A stretch of 64,000 nt of DNA from Amorphophallus konjac (lineage: Eukaryota > Streptophyta > Magnoliopsida > Alismatales > Araceae): NCBI GenBank assembly GCA_022559845.1, contig CM040124.1, positions 66,859,491-66,923,490 on the forward strand, written 5' to 3'. Below are positions 22,391 through 33,128 of the stretch, one piece after another. Positions within the stretch are counted from its first letter, which is position 1; every line of letters starts with the position of its first letter. The position numbers and the translations under genes were made by a program. The notes under the pieces are model-generated. The model worked only from the letters and a program-made list of their open reading frames with translations, searched no databases and was not told the origin of the DNA.

Positions 22391-22832
22391 TCAGTTTGTT
22401 CGCGGCTACTAGACATACATGCAAACACACTTAGGGAGCAGGTTTTGGAACCCAAGATATTTTGGGCCCCAAGATAGAACCAGACATTTGAGAGTGAGAA
22501 CATGACAACAGCTGTTTAGGGATCCACATTTGTGTAAAGGTGGAAGGTTTGGTGGATTCTACAGCTTGAGAGTTCTTTTTGTTATTTTTCTTTTTCTCAG
22601 CACCAACAGGTTTAGTTTTCTTTTTCTAGTGCTTTGATGGTTGTTATGTAGTCCTGGCATTCATTTTATTAAAAACATTTTTATTTTTCTGCCAGTGCCT
22701 TGGCCAATGATTGTGCTGGAAGTTGTGTCCCAAATTGGTCCTAGGCTGACCATAGAACCCCTGGTGACTAGGACTCCATGTCCTAAACTAACTATCCCAT
22801 CTCCTAGCTGGCTGAGGTCTATAGGGCTGATA
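22391..22832 (-). pseudogene. Decayed gag-pol junction remnant
   Basis: Downstream of the gag stop, in shifted frames, short stretches are still recognisable (GPKISWVPKP near 22450-22480, MWIPKQ near 22530). These are typical of the gag-protease linker in SIRE-type elements. Several stops and shifts interrupt it. Nothing of pol proper follows. Confidence 0.6.
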
Positions 22833-24902
22833 TCAAGTGGGGAAATTCTGATACCTAGACCTCATGTATGCAGGGTTCCACCCAAACCTATTAAATGTTT
22901 GTGAGTGATTGTGATGATAGACTTGGGCTCTAGGGAAATAGGGATGAGCAGACTGGTTCCTAGCTACACTAGGTCTCCCTGCCACCTTTGACCCACTAGG
23001 TTTCTGAACTGACTTATGTTGGGTCTTTTTCTGGGCGGTTGATGGTGATGGAGACTTAGCAGCCTTGGGCTGGGGTTTTGATGTGCTAGCTGGCTGACCC
23101 CTAGCCTTGGACTTATCCTTGGGAGAAGAGCATGCAGCTCTAGGCTCAACAACTTTCTGCTTTCCCTTGTCCTTAGCACTGGACACTTTTGATTTTACAT
23201 TTTTGAAAGCAGATTTTTCATTGACCATTTTTATGAGTGGTCCTCTATTCTTTTCTCCCACAAATGAAATAGTTTTCATTTCAAAGCTCTTTTTAGCTGA
23301 GGGATTAAAGCCGAGACCCTCCTTTCTGAAATTAACTTTTGACCCTAGCAAGGCATTTAGATTTTCTGTTCCTTGGGTCATGCTTTCAATGATTTTCATT
23401 TTGTCAGAATTTTCATTTTCCAGATTTTCAATAGTTTTCTTCAATTCAACATTCACTGACAAGACAGCTTCATATTTTTCATTTGAAATCTTAATTTCTT
23501 TTTCAGACTTCTGAATTTTCAATTTTAATTCATCAACAACATTTTTTAGCAATTCTTTTTCTTTCCCACAATCAATCACAACATGCTTTAATTCATCAAA
23601 CTCAGAACATGCATTTTTCAATTTGTCATTCTCTGATTGTAAGCATGCAACCTTATCAGAAAGAGTATTATCATTAATCAGAGAGTTCATTTTCTTCTTC
23701 AAGAGTCTGTTTTCCTTCCTAATATCATTAGCTTTATCTAACAGATCTCCATAAGCATCTGCCCAATCAGAAATAGTGTAATGTACGAAAAGGGATGATA
23801 CCTGATCAGACTCTTCTTCTTCTTCTCCATTCCTGGCCATCAAGCAGATGTCCTTTTCTGATTTTTCACTATCTGAGGAAGTGCTCAGTGTGCCTTCTTC
23901 CTCATCACTCCATGTACTGACCATGGCCTTTCCCTTTGGCACTTTCTTCCATGGTCTTCCTTTCATTTTCTGTAACTCTGGACAATCAGCCTTCATATGA
24001 CCTGTCTTCCTGCAATGATAACAAGCATTAACATCAGATTTTTCAGCAGGGTTAAATTTATACCTGCTTTGCTTCCTGCTGTGGTATTTTCTGTAGAGAT
24101 TCTTCCCTTCTCTTCTAAGAAATCTACTGAACTCTTTTGTGATCATAGCTATTTCATCCTTTTCAAGATCTGATCCAGATGAACTCCGATCACTGGATGA
24201 TCCAATGCTGTTGGACTGTTTTGAGCAGCTATGCTTGGCCTTCAGAGCAATAGGCTTCCTATTTTCGAGCTCTTCAGCTTGTAGTAAATTCATCTCGTAC
24301 GCCATCAAGGAACCTATCAGCTCATTGGGTTTCATCTTTTGTAGATCTTTTGACTCCTCAACCACAGTTGCTTTGGTATGCCATATAGGAGTCAACGATC
24401 GAAGGATCCTCCTTACAACTTCATGATCAGTATAACTCTTTCCCAGATTTCTTAGACCATTTGTGATGATGGTCAGACGAGCATACATTTCGGTCACTGT
24501 CTCAGCAGGCTTCATCCGAAATGCTTCATACTTTGACACTAGCATATTTGCCCTCGTCTCTCTCACTTCAGATGTTCCCTCATAGATAACTTCGAGGGTA
24601 TCCCACATCTCCTTCGCTGTCTTGCAGGATGACACTCTGTCAAATTCAGTGGGATGGAGTGCACATTGAATGGCATTGATAGCGCTCAAATTCAGAGTAG
24701 ATTTCTGGACTTCTTCTCTGGTCCATAATTCCTCATTCTCATGTAGCTCATAAGGACCTTTGCTCACAATTTTCCATACCTCGTAATCTTTGGCTCTGAG
24801 GAAGACCTGCATCCGGTTCTTCCAATATGGGAAGTTGAAACCATCGAAGAATGGTGGCTTCGTAGTGGACTGACCCTCTGCTGTTAGCCCTCTAGCATCC
24901 AT
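22833..24902 (-). CDS. gag: Gag protein of SIRE-type copia element (689 residues)
   Basis: Intact ORF starting 41 bases after the primer-binding site. Order: N-terminal gag segment (PPFFDGFNFPYWKNRMQVFL, residues about 15-35); UBN2-type copia gag domain (about 60-200, with RRILRSLTPIWHTKATVV); a serine-rich linker; one zinc knuckle CYHCRKTGHMKADC near residue 292 with all CCHC residues present; a long charged coiled-coil region (about 385-520); and a basic Lys/Pro/Ser-rich tail. It would assemble the particle and bind RNA. It ends at a TGA before the protease. The open frame over 2 kb while pol is missing suggests gag may be kept or that the insertion is recent. Confidence 0.93.
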   Translation of the reverse strand: MDARGLTAEGQSTTKPPFFDGFNFPYWKNRMQVFLRAKDYEVWKIVSKGPYELHENEELWTREEVQKSTLNLSAINAIQCALHPTEFDRVSSCKTAKEMWDTLEVIYEGTSEVRETRANMLVSKYEAFRMKPAETVTEMYARLTIITNGLRNLGKSYTDHEVVRRILRSLTPIWHTKATVVEESKDLQKMKPNELIGSLMAYEMNLLQAEELENRKPIALKAKHSCSKQSNSIGSSSDRSSSGSDLEKDEIAMITKEFSRFLRREGKNLYRKYHSRKQSRYKFNPAEKSDVNACYHCRKTGHMKADCPELQKMKGRPWKKVPKGKAMVSTWSDEEEGTLSTSSDSEKSEKDICLMARNGEEEEESDQVSSLFVHYTISDWADAYGDLLDKANDIRKENRLLKKKMNSLINDNTLSDKVACLQSENDKLKNACSEFDELKHVVIDCGKEKELLKNVVDELKLKIQKSEKEIKISNEKYEAVLSVNVELKKTIENLENENSDKMKIIESMTQGTENLNALLGSKVNFRKEGLGFNPSAKKSFEMKTISFVGEKNRGPLIKMVNEKSAFKNVKSKVSSAKDKGKQKVVEPRAACSSPKDKSKARGQPASTSKPQPKAAKSPSPSTAQKKTQHKSVQKPSGSKVAGRPSVARNQSAHPYFPRAQVYHHNHSQTFNRFGWNPAYMRSRYQNFPT

Positions 24903-24943
24903 GGCCGATCCTCTTTAAGATGTTAGTCCTGCACAAAGAGTTA

Positions 24944-24956
24944 GGTTCTGATACCA
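24944..24956 (-). other. Primer-binding site (initiator Met-tRNA type)
   Basis: The minus strand reads TGGTATCAGAACC, two bases after the 5' LTR end. It matches the TGGTATCAGAGC site used by copia elements for initiator methionine tRNA, except near its end. Confidence 0.9.
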
Positions 24957-25314
24957 ATTGTTGGGACGCTAAAGAGTGATATAGAGGGGGGGTGAATAGA
25001 TCAATCACCCGTTAAAAAATTACTGCAGCAAAATCAAATGCGGAATGAAAACTTCTACTGAACAGATAGTGGGCACAATGCGAATGCCACCCAGAACATA
25101 TGAAGAACCGTCCTAAGCATACATCTACTGTGCGAAGATAGAAATATAGAAGCTAGGCAAACCATAAAACAATCACACAGTAGACAAAGGCTTTTAGGTG
25201 GTCCGGTCCTCCAGACCTACATCCACCCCACACTCAACCTGAGTGTGGATTACTGCTGACTCACAGCTTGAACCGCTGGGCATCACAGCTTGCCTACAAC
25301 CCGCTGAGCCTCAC

Positions 25315-25319
25315 AGCTT
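25315..25319. other. Target-site duplication AGCTT, left copy
   Basis: AGCTT before TGATAGGGTGC; the second copy is at 28852-28856 after ...GGGGCACAACA. The uninterrupted LTR at about 18275-18285 has a single AGCTT here. Confidence 0.95.
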
Positions 25320-26401
25320 TGATAGGGTGCTAGGCCCGGATACAGAGGGGGGTGAATGTATCCTTCTACGAATAATGGCCCAAATTAAAACTCTAAAGCT
25401 CAGATATGCGGAATAAAAACTAGTGAGCTCTCCAAGATGAGATAATAAGACAACACTTGATCAAACAGTTGGACTGCAACAATGCAGCCACCTGATCAAA
25501 CCAGAAACGCAGACAGAACTATGGAAACCAAACTCACCTAGCAAAATATAATGCTAAGGTTACTGCAGATAGGAACAACAATAACAAATTAACTCCCAGG
25601 ATAACACAACTAACCATGCATGCATAACCTGTGAATGGGAGGTAGAAGGCAAGGAGCAAACGCACAAAATAAAACCACTGCTCAAGAGATTTTTTAGGTG
25701 GTTCGGTTCTCCAGACCTACGTCCACCCCTCACTCCCAACCGGAGTGAGGTTTCCACTAGCACAAGCTAGAAAACTGCAGACTCAGTCTGTGAACAAGAT
25801 GCTGCCGCACAGCTTGACCAGGGGAACAACCTCCCCTCTTCCTCCAGACCGGAGGGACACCCCAAGTGGCTCCCAGCTACTTGGAAACCAGAGACTAGGT
25901 CTCTCTTCCTCCAGACCAGGAGAGAACCCACCAGTGACTCCCCGTCACCAGCAAACCAGAGGTTGCAGACCTCTCTTCCTCCAGACCAGGAGGGACCCCA
26001 GGACTTGCAACCCACAAGCCCAGAACCGGAGGGCCAATCCTCCCTTCTCCTGAGTCCACAGGAGGAACCCGACCTCACTACTGAGAATCGGAAGAACAAT
26101 AGTAACCAGAGTAATAAAAGGAAAAATAAGAAAATATAAAAAGCACAGCGACAAAAGCTGGAAATGAAACACAAGAAATATAGCTCTCAATGAGCATAGT
26201 CGTTCTGGATTTGATCCACGAACAGACTGAACAGATCTTCAATAGCACTCTCTCCTCTCTTCCTTTCTTCTTCTTCTTTCTTCTTCTGCTCTCTGCCTCT
26301 CTTCTTCTTCTTTCTTCTTCTTCTGCTTCTCTGCTTATTTTCTCACAGTCTCGATCAGCCCTCTTCTATTCTCATCGTTTTTCTTCAGTGGACGAAGGCT
26401 T

Positions 26402-26410
26402 CTATTTATA
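26402..26410 (-). promoter_or_regulatory. TATA box of the solo LTR
   Basis: The minus strand reads TATAAATAG. In element sense it lies about 170 bp downstream of the motif array. Confidence 0.65.
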
Positions 26411-26582
26411 TCAGCTTCAGCAGGTGCTAGGGCGTGTGTCCTTCAGGTTCCCGCCCAGAGAGAACCTCGGATCACGTGCCAGGCATCATCCTCGGTTCAC
26501 GCACCCAGTCATTAACCTGAGTCATCTGCAGACAGAGACAAAACGAAATGAAATGAATTAGTTAGTTCAGGCTTATAACAAC

Positions 26583-28512
26583 GAGTGTATATACTTTAGA
26601 AGCAGTAAATGAGTAAGTGTGTACACTGAGAGAGTGTATAGACTTGTAAGTCTTCATGCGACCTCAGTGTATATACTTGCTGAAGAATGCATTATCATAA
26701 CAAGGGGGAATGTGTTGACTTCTGTGAAATGTAAGAAGCCATCGAGTGTATAGACTTAGAGACATTAATTAGACAAGTGTGTACAACGTGAGAGAGTGTA
26801 TATACTTGCTGTGAAGAACAGCAATGTGTAGACTTGTGAAGCATAACTGTATGCAGTGTATAGACTTCAATGAATGCAATGCATGCACAATGATGCAATG
26901 TATAGACTATGAAGATATGTGTGTGAAGCTCAACAATGTATAGACTATGCAACGGCATCAAGGCAACATATCGATGTACAGAGTTTGGCTTGATCAATAC
27001 ACACTGCACAAATGGATGTACAGACTTGAAGTGGCATGCAACAGACGATGAACAACCAAGCATGTATAGACTTACCAATGCGAGCATAGGTTGTACACAC
27101 TTTGATTGCGTGCAAGAGAACGTAGTGTACAGACTTTGCTGTGAAGAACAATGCATGAATGCAGTGTATAGACTTGCTGTTAACATGCATGAGAACCCAA
27201 TGTACAGACATGTTGTCCTTGCAGCTGACGACTCCAGTGTATAGACTTGCTGAGGGAAGGGTTGTACAGACTTTAAGCAAAGCAAGGCAGTCGAGTGTAT
27301 AGACTTCATGATGTGTAGACTTTGGCACAAGAAACGGCTGTACAGACTTTAGCTCAACAGCGATGTATAGAGTTTTGAAAGCTTGAACGACGAAGCATGT
27401 TGTACAGACTTTGAGCGTTGTATAGACTTTGCGAAGCACATGCCTTGGCTGTATAGACTTCAGATTTGAACGTGTGTGCTGTGAACGATGTATACACTTG
27501 GAGGCCCTTGAAGGGTGAATAGACTTGAAGAACCGAAGCCAATGTAGAGACTTGACGAATGGCTTAGCAATGTATAGACTTGGTGAGCTTCAGAGCACAA
27601 TGTTCAGACTTTACCACTGTATAGACTTGAAGTTCTAAACGTAGGTAAAGGCTGGGATTGTATAGACTTGCACAGTGTTGCCAATGTAGAGACTTCCAAT
27701 GAATGCAACCGCTGTACAGACTTGCTCAAACAGACCGATGTATAGACTTGCCAACGAGAGGGCTGTACAGGCTTGAGCAATGCAAAGGCAATTGGATGTA
27801 TAGACTTGGGCTGTACATACTTGGAAGGCTTGAAGTTGATGTACAGACTTGGAAACTGATTTGCAAAGGCTGATGTATAGACTTGAAGGTTCACAGGATG
27901 TATAGACTTCAAATGCAACAGAAGACTCTGTATGGACTTTGAAGATGCAAGCGATGTACAGACTTGGGGTTCCACTGTGGATGTATAGACTCTGAAGAAA
28001 TGAGGCGATGTGTAGACTTGGCGCCTTGAAGGATGTATAGACTTCAGTTGAGCAAGCGACAGTGCCGTTGTATGGACTTGACCTCAAGGAATGGCTGTAC
28101 AGACTTTGAAGGCTAAGCGGAGGATGTACAGACTTTGAAAATGAAGACCAATGTGTGGACTTCAGGTGAAGACTAATGTACATACTTTGAATATGAAGAC
28201 CAATGTACAGAGTATGAGAGCTAAGGCCAATGTATTGACTTGAACAAGTAATGCATGTGCCAATGTATACACTTGAAAAACCGATGTGAAGACATGACAA
28301 TGTACACACTTTGAATTCATGCAAGTTGTGCGATGTATATACTTCAAATGCAACAGAAGACTCTGTATGGACTTGGCCAGTGTACAGACTTCATTTGATG
28401 AACGATGCATGCTATGCAATGTGTGGACTTGACATGCCTACTGAAGGCGATGTACATACTTGTTGCGTGATGCTGATATGCAGACTTATGTAAGTGTATG
28501 TAGTGTATAGAC
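26583..28512. repeat. U3 array of the same 11-bp motif in the solo LTR (about 60 copies)
   Basis: TGTATAGACTT and TGTACAGACTT, with variants such as TGTATATACTT and TGTACATACTT, recur about every 20-45 bp. Spacers do not match those of the 18851-20230 array apart from the motif and a few flanking bases. Confidence 0.93.
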
Positions 28513-28851
28513 TACACTTATCTGGGGAGTCGACCCATCTAGAAAGGGGGGTCGACCCACACTAAGCTGACTGTGATGATGCAAGGATGTTTAGCCTGAA
28601 CAGAATTCCACAAGCAGAGTGAAGCAACTGATGAATGTGTATATGAATGCTTCATGCAGTAGATAACATGGCTGAACATCAAATATGCAATGCTTTTAGA
28701 CCTGATAAACTAACAGAACAACAGACTGACTGAACATATGAAGATGACTCATACAGCAAGATGACTCACAGTGATTAACTCACAACAAAAACCAATCATC
28801 AAGTGATTAACTCACATCAAAGCCAATCATCAAAACCACAGGGGCACAACA
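28513..28851. other. Distal U3 of the solo LTR
   Basis: Contains two GTCGACCC sites (28528-28558) and short repeats of AAGTGATTAACTCACA and CAATCATCAA near the terminus. No gene. Confidence 0.6.
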
Positions 28852-29274
28852 AGCTTACTGTCCGAGGTACCCACCTCGCCTGCTAAGCCTCACAGCTTGC
28901 TGTCCAGAGGAATCCTCCTCTACAAAACCGCTGGGCAATACAACTTAGCCGTCCAATGGAATCCTCCACTGCAAGTGCTGCCACACAGCTTGAACACAAT
29001 ACTTTCAAAAAGCAAAATAAAAGACAAACGAAATATAAAAGAAATCCCTGCAGGGAATATAGCTCAACCAAGTGAGCAAACCTCAGATCTGGTTTTGAAC
29101 CAAAGATCTGAGGAACATCTCTCTCAACTCTTCACTCTCTCAACTCTCTTCCTTTTCTCTCTTTTCTTTTTCTCTTCTACTGGATCGAAAGGCTCTCTGC
29201 TCTCTGCTTTTCCTTCAAGGCTTCTGCATTCGATCCCACACTTTCGATCAATCTTCTCCTGAGGAAGAAGACTT

Positions 29275-29283
29275 CCTTTTATA
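29275..29283 (-). promoter_or_regulatory. TATA box of the copia 5' LTR
   Basis: TATAAAAGG on the minus strand, identical in position to 18684-18692 of the 3' LTR. Confidence 0.7.
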
Positions 29284-29441
29284 GCAGCAGCCAGCAGGAG
29301 GACAGCGCCGGGCGCGTGTCTTCCACATTTCCCGCCCAGGTGTTTTGGCCACATGTCATCCTGTCAGCCCTTCCAGCCTCGGATCACGTGCCCAACGAAC
29401 AGAGCCTGTCAGACAGAGAATTATCAGTTCAGTGTCGACAC

Positions 29442-30822
29442 ATTGTATAGACTTCGTTCGATGCATCAAGCAATGTATAGACTTGATAATGCGAAGACAA
29501 TGTATAGACTTTGCAGTGTGTGCAGTGATGCACAAGGTGAAGTATGCACAATGGCTGTATAGACTTGGCGTTCTAAACAATGTACATACTTGCTGTGAAG
29601 AATAATGTTCAAATGTAGTGTATGGACTTAGCGTGAATGCAATGCTGACACAAGAGTGTATAGACTTGATGAATGCGATGCAGACACACAGAGTGTGTAG
29701 ACTTGATGACCAATGCATTCCAAGCAGACCCTGTACAGACTTGAATGATGAAGCACACGATGCAATGTGAAGACTTTGAAGAACATTCAGCAGCCAATGT
29801 ATAGACTTACGCAATGTAGAGACTTGGACAGACACCTGAACGATGTATGGACTTCAACTCAATTGATGCACAATGTACAGACCGTAATGCTGTGCGATGT
29901 ATAGACTTAGCCAGCCTTCAACTCGCTGTACAGACTTGCTGGTTGCAACGTAGGTAAAATATACCAAATGTACAGACTTGCATGAGACGGTGAATGAGAC
30001 GGTGAAGTCTGTATAGACTTTAACAGTAAAACGATGTACATACTTCAACAGTGGGACACAAAGAGAGACGCTACCTGAGACGGACGGCTGTACACACTTT
30101 CCACCAAGACGATGCATGAGACGCTAAACAGCCAAGACTGTATAGACTTCTAAATGCAGACGAACGATGTATAGACTTGGCTTAAGACGCTGCATGAGAC
30201 GATGCAGGCTGTACAGACTTGGCATGAAATGCAAGTTGAGACGATGGATGATGTACAGACTTCGATGCATGGAAAGCAGACGATGTACAGACTTCCTATA
30301 TGCTTAGCATGAGACACTAGGTAAGACGATGCACAATGTATAGACATTAAGTGCAATGCAAATGGCTGTACAGACTTGGATGAATGAACAAGCATGAATG
30401 TATAGACTTTGAAAGACACTGCATGAACAATCCAATGTACAGACTTTATGAACAATGCATGAATGTATAGACTTGTTCGATGAATGCATGAACAGTCCAA
30501 TGTACAGACTTTATGAACAATGCATGAATGTATAGACTTGTTCGATGAATGCATGAACAGGCCGACTGTACAGACTTGCCAATGTTCAAGTCCAATGTAT
30601 AGACTTGCCATGTCTGCCCCAAAAGCGATGTATGAACTTACACAGTTAAAGGATGTATAGACTTATGTTCTAAACGATGCACAATCACAACACAAGATAA
30701 TGTATAGACATTGAGTGTGTAGACTTGTGTGTGTGCAGTGTGTAGACCTGTGTGTGTGTGCATTGTGTAGACTTGATGCACTGACTGTACACACTTCAGA
30801 ATGCGCGATGTATAGACATGCG
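29442..30822. repeat. U3 motif array of the 5' LTR (about 40 copies)
   Basis: Nearly identical to 18851-20230, motif by motif and spacer by spacer, as expected for the two LTRs of one insertion. Some motif copies differ by single bases between the LTRs. Confidence 0.95.
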
Positions 30823-31013
30823 AATCTGGGGGGGGTCGACCCATCTAAGTGCACTGATGCAATGTATGCACAAAGCAGATATTGAACTGAAGCTAACTGA
30901 CAGAATGAAATGCATCTATACTGACTCACTGTTATGAATGAACCTGTGATACTCTCACTGTGTTGCTATCATTAAAACAACATAGCATATGCTTGTGCCT
31001 AAGAGGCACAACA

Positions 31014-31018
31014 CATAC
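31014..31018. other. Target-site duplication CATAC, right copy
   Basis: Matches 17917-17921. The next codons resume Tat integrase with PFARWGIDILGPFP. Confidence 0.95.
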
Positions 31019-31876
31019 CCCTTCGCTCGGTGGGGGATCGACATTCTTGGGCCGTTCCCTACGGCTCTGGCCCAGAAGAAGTTTATCATCGTCGCCATCG
31101 ACTACTTTACCAAGTGGATCGAGGACGAAGCCACGGCGAGGATCACCGAGACAGTCGTCTGGAGTTTCGTCTGGAAGTCGATCATTTGTCGTTACGGCAT
31201 CCCCCGGGTGATAGTGAGCAATAATGGTCTGCAATTTGACTCTCCTTATTTCCGAGATAGATGTGCTGACCTAGGTATTCGCAACCACTTCACTTCGGTC
31301 GCCCATCCTCAGGCCAACGGGCTAGTCGAGAATGCCAATAAGACTATCTTAAAAGGCATAAAGACTCGACTCGGCAAGGCCAAGGGCAATTGGCTCGAGG
31401 AACTGCCTAGCGTACTTTGGTCCCACAGAACAACCCCCAGAACGGCAACCGGTGAAAGTCCTTTCCAGTTGGTATATGGCACCGAGGCCGTCATTCCGTT
31501 GGAGATCGCCAATCCCTCCCTCCGAGTCATCTGCTTCTCGCCCGAGGTAAACGAGCAAAAATTACTCGAGAACCTCGACCTAGCAGATGAACTCCGAGAG
31601 ATTGCTAGCATCCGAGCAACGGAGTACCATCGCCGCCTCACTCGATACTACAACGCCAAAGTCCGAGACAGGCACTTCCAACCAGGAGACTTCATCCTTA
31701 GGAAAGCCGAAGCCTCTCAACCACTAGAGGCGGCGGGCAAGCTATCCCCTAACTTGGAAGGCCCCTACCGAGTGGTCGAGACGCTCGGGAAAGGAGCATA
31801 CTCGCTATAGAAAATGGAATGGGAACCCATCCCTCGAACGTGGAACGCAGCCACACTACGCAAGTTCTACTTTTGA
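31014..31876 (+). pseudogene. Tat integrase, catalytic core and C-terminal part
   Basis: Continuation of the polyprotein interrupted at 17921. The core starts PFARWGIDILGPFP with the first Asp. The second catalytic position reads VSNNGLQFD, where the family has SDNG, so the Asp is Asn (codon AAT near 31220). The Glu of HPQANGLVEN is kept. The C-terminal segment includes RDRHFQPGDF and PRTWNA. An internal TAG sits at 31808-31810; the original stop is TGA 31874-31876. Inactive on these grounds alone. Confidence 0.92.
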
Positions 31877-33128
31877 AGTTCGTGCAAACAATCTGAGTGA
31901 AATAATTTTTTTCTCTTCATTTAAATGATTGTTGGTACATCAGAAAGGCAAAAGCCAATACATTACACAACAGAAAGTAAAAAATCCATCTGGCACCACT
32001 ACATGAGGCCATTGCTTGGCTGACTCGGTTGATCTCCTTGCGTCCAGCCACTGACTCTGCCTCGCGTAGAAACTGGCTCGGATAAAAGGCTGTCGACCCA
32101 GTTGGCTCGGGTGGCCCATGACAAAGGTGACAGAAGGGACTACGGAGGGGAAGGCTACCTTCCAAGTTGACAGAGGCTGGGAAGAGGGAACGCCTATGAA
32201 GGCCTCCTCTCTTCCAACCTGCCAACTCTTTGGAACGTACAGAGAGCAAGCACCCTCCGAAGAGTGAAAGAAAGGAAGAGCAGAAGAGGGAAAAAGAGGC
32301 TGCCAGAAAGAAAAAGAAGTCCAGCATAACTCGACGAGGAGGCAGGGGAAGGCCCGGAAAGGAGGGAGCTTAATTTGCTTCTCCTCCCATCCCTGAAGCG
32401 AGCAGAGAGGGACGGGCGGCGGAGATGCCGGATGCCCCCATCCGTCTTCCATCTCGCCGCCCTCTGGGAAGCCTCGCCGGAACTGATAGAGGAAACGGCG
32501 TGATTCTTCCGTCAAAATCCTCTCCAGATCCGCGCGACGACCATCGGACCCGCTTCAAACCCGCGCGATGACCGTCGGACCTGCTCAAAACCTGAAGCAG
32601 CAAAAACCCGCTGCCCTCCATCATCGGCAGCATCGTCTTCCGAAGGATCTTCCATGCTCTGAATGCAAAGGCTCAGCGCTACGAGAAATGGAGAGAGGAA
32701 AGACCACCCTAGAAAACCCTAAAGCGATGTAGATGGAGAGACGCCCCTAAGTCCCTTATAAAGGCCAGGGGAGGCTGCTTGCCTTAAAAGACTCTCTCCT
32801 CGAAAACACGCCGAAGGGATTTCCCCTTTATGACTGGTCACCTCAAACTCCTCGTTTCCGCCCCCAGCGGGACACACTAAGCGGCTAAGCATTCAAGGCG
32901 TGAACAAACGGAAAGGCACCCTGCCAGACGTCTGCCCAACCATCGCGCGAGATCTGCACAGAAAGTATCGGCACTTTCCAACTACTGCAGATACACTGGT
33001 CAAATCACGGCAAGTACAGCAAGAAGCAAGTAAGATTTTATTTGTTACCTTATAAAGAGGAAGTCCTTTTTTGGAAAAGAAAAAGAAGCAAACAAAAGAA
33101 AGAGGCAAAATAGGATGATACATCAGGC
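31877..33128. other. Noncoding stretch of the Tat element between pol and the antisense gene
   Basis: No recognised protein on either strand. A plus-strand TTATAAAGG occurs at about 32756-32764. Open frames on the minus strand (31917-32633) have no motif and unlike codon use. Confidence 0.6.

Larger units (their letters stand above)
25320..28851 (-). mobile_element. Solo LTR (3532 bp) of a second SIRE-like copia family
   Basis: Ends TGATAGGG...GGCACAACA (element sense TGTTGTGCC...CCTATCA) with exact AGCTT duplication and no internal coding region. It shares the typical architecture of its host LTR (a GGTGGTTCGG / CCAGACCTAC segment, a TATA box and the 11-bp motif array), but most other sequence differs, so it is a separate family. 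A solo LTR arises by recombination between the two LTRs of a full copy. Confidence 0.92.
17922..31013 (-). mobile_element. Gag-only SIRE-type Ty1/copia element inserted in the Tat integrase
   Basis: A complete insertion with LTR ends TGTTGGG...CACAACA and a 5-bp duplication. In element sense (minus strand): 5' LTR 31013 to 24959 (itself carrying a solo LTR), primer-binding site 24944-24956, gag 24902-22833, gag-derived tail to about 22400, noncoding to the polypurine tract, and 3' LTR 20421 to 17922. No protease, integrase, RT or RNase H is present: only 2.4 kb separates the gag stop from the 3' LTR. It must depend on proteins from a full SIRE-type element. Without the nested LTR the element is about 9.6 kb. 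Confidence 0.93.
24959..31013 (-). repeat. 5' LTR of the gag-only copia element, split by a solo LTR
   Basis: Parts 24959-25319 and 28857-31013 together match the 3' LTR (17922-20421). The interruption at 25320-28856 is the solo LTR plus one copy of its target duplication. It starts (element sense) TGTTGTGCCTC at 31013 and ends CCCAACA at 24959. TATA box at 29275-29283; motif array at about 29442-30822. Confidence 0.95.

Noticed and set aside
31917..32633. Minus-strand ORFs of 87-191 codons after Tat pol
   Set aside because: No motif, overlapping frames, and no link to the antisense gene frame.
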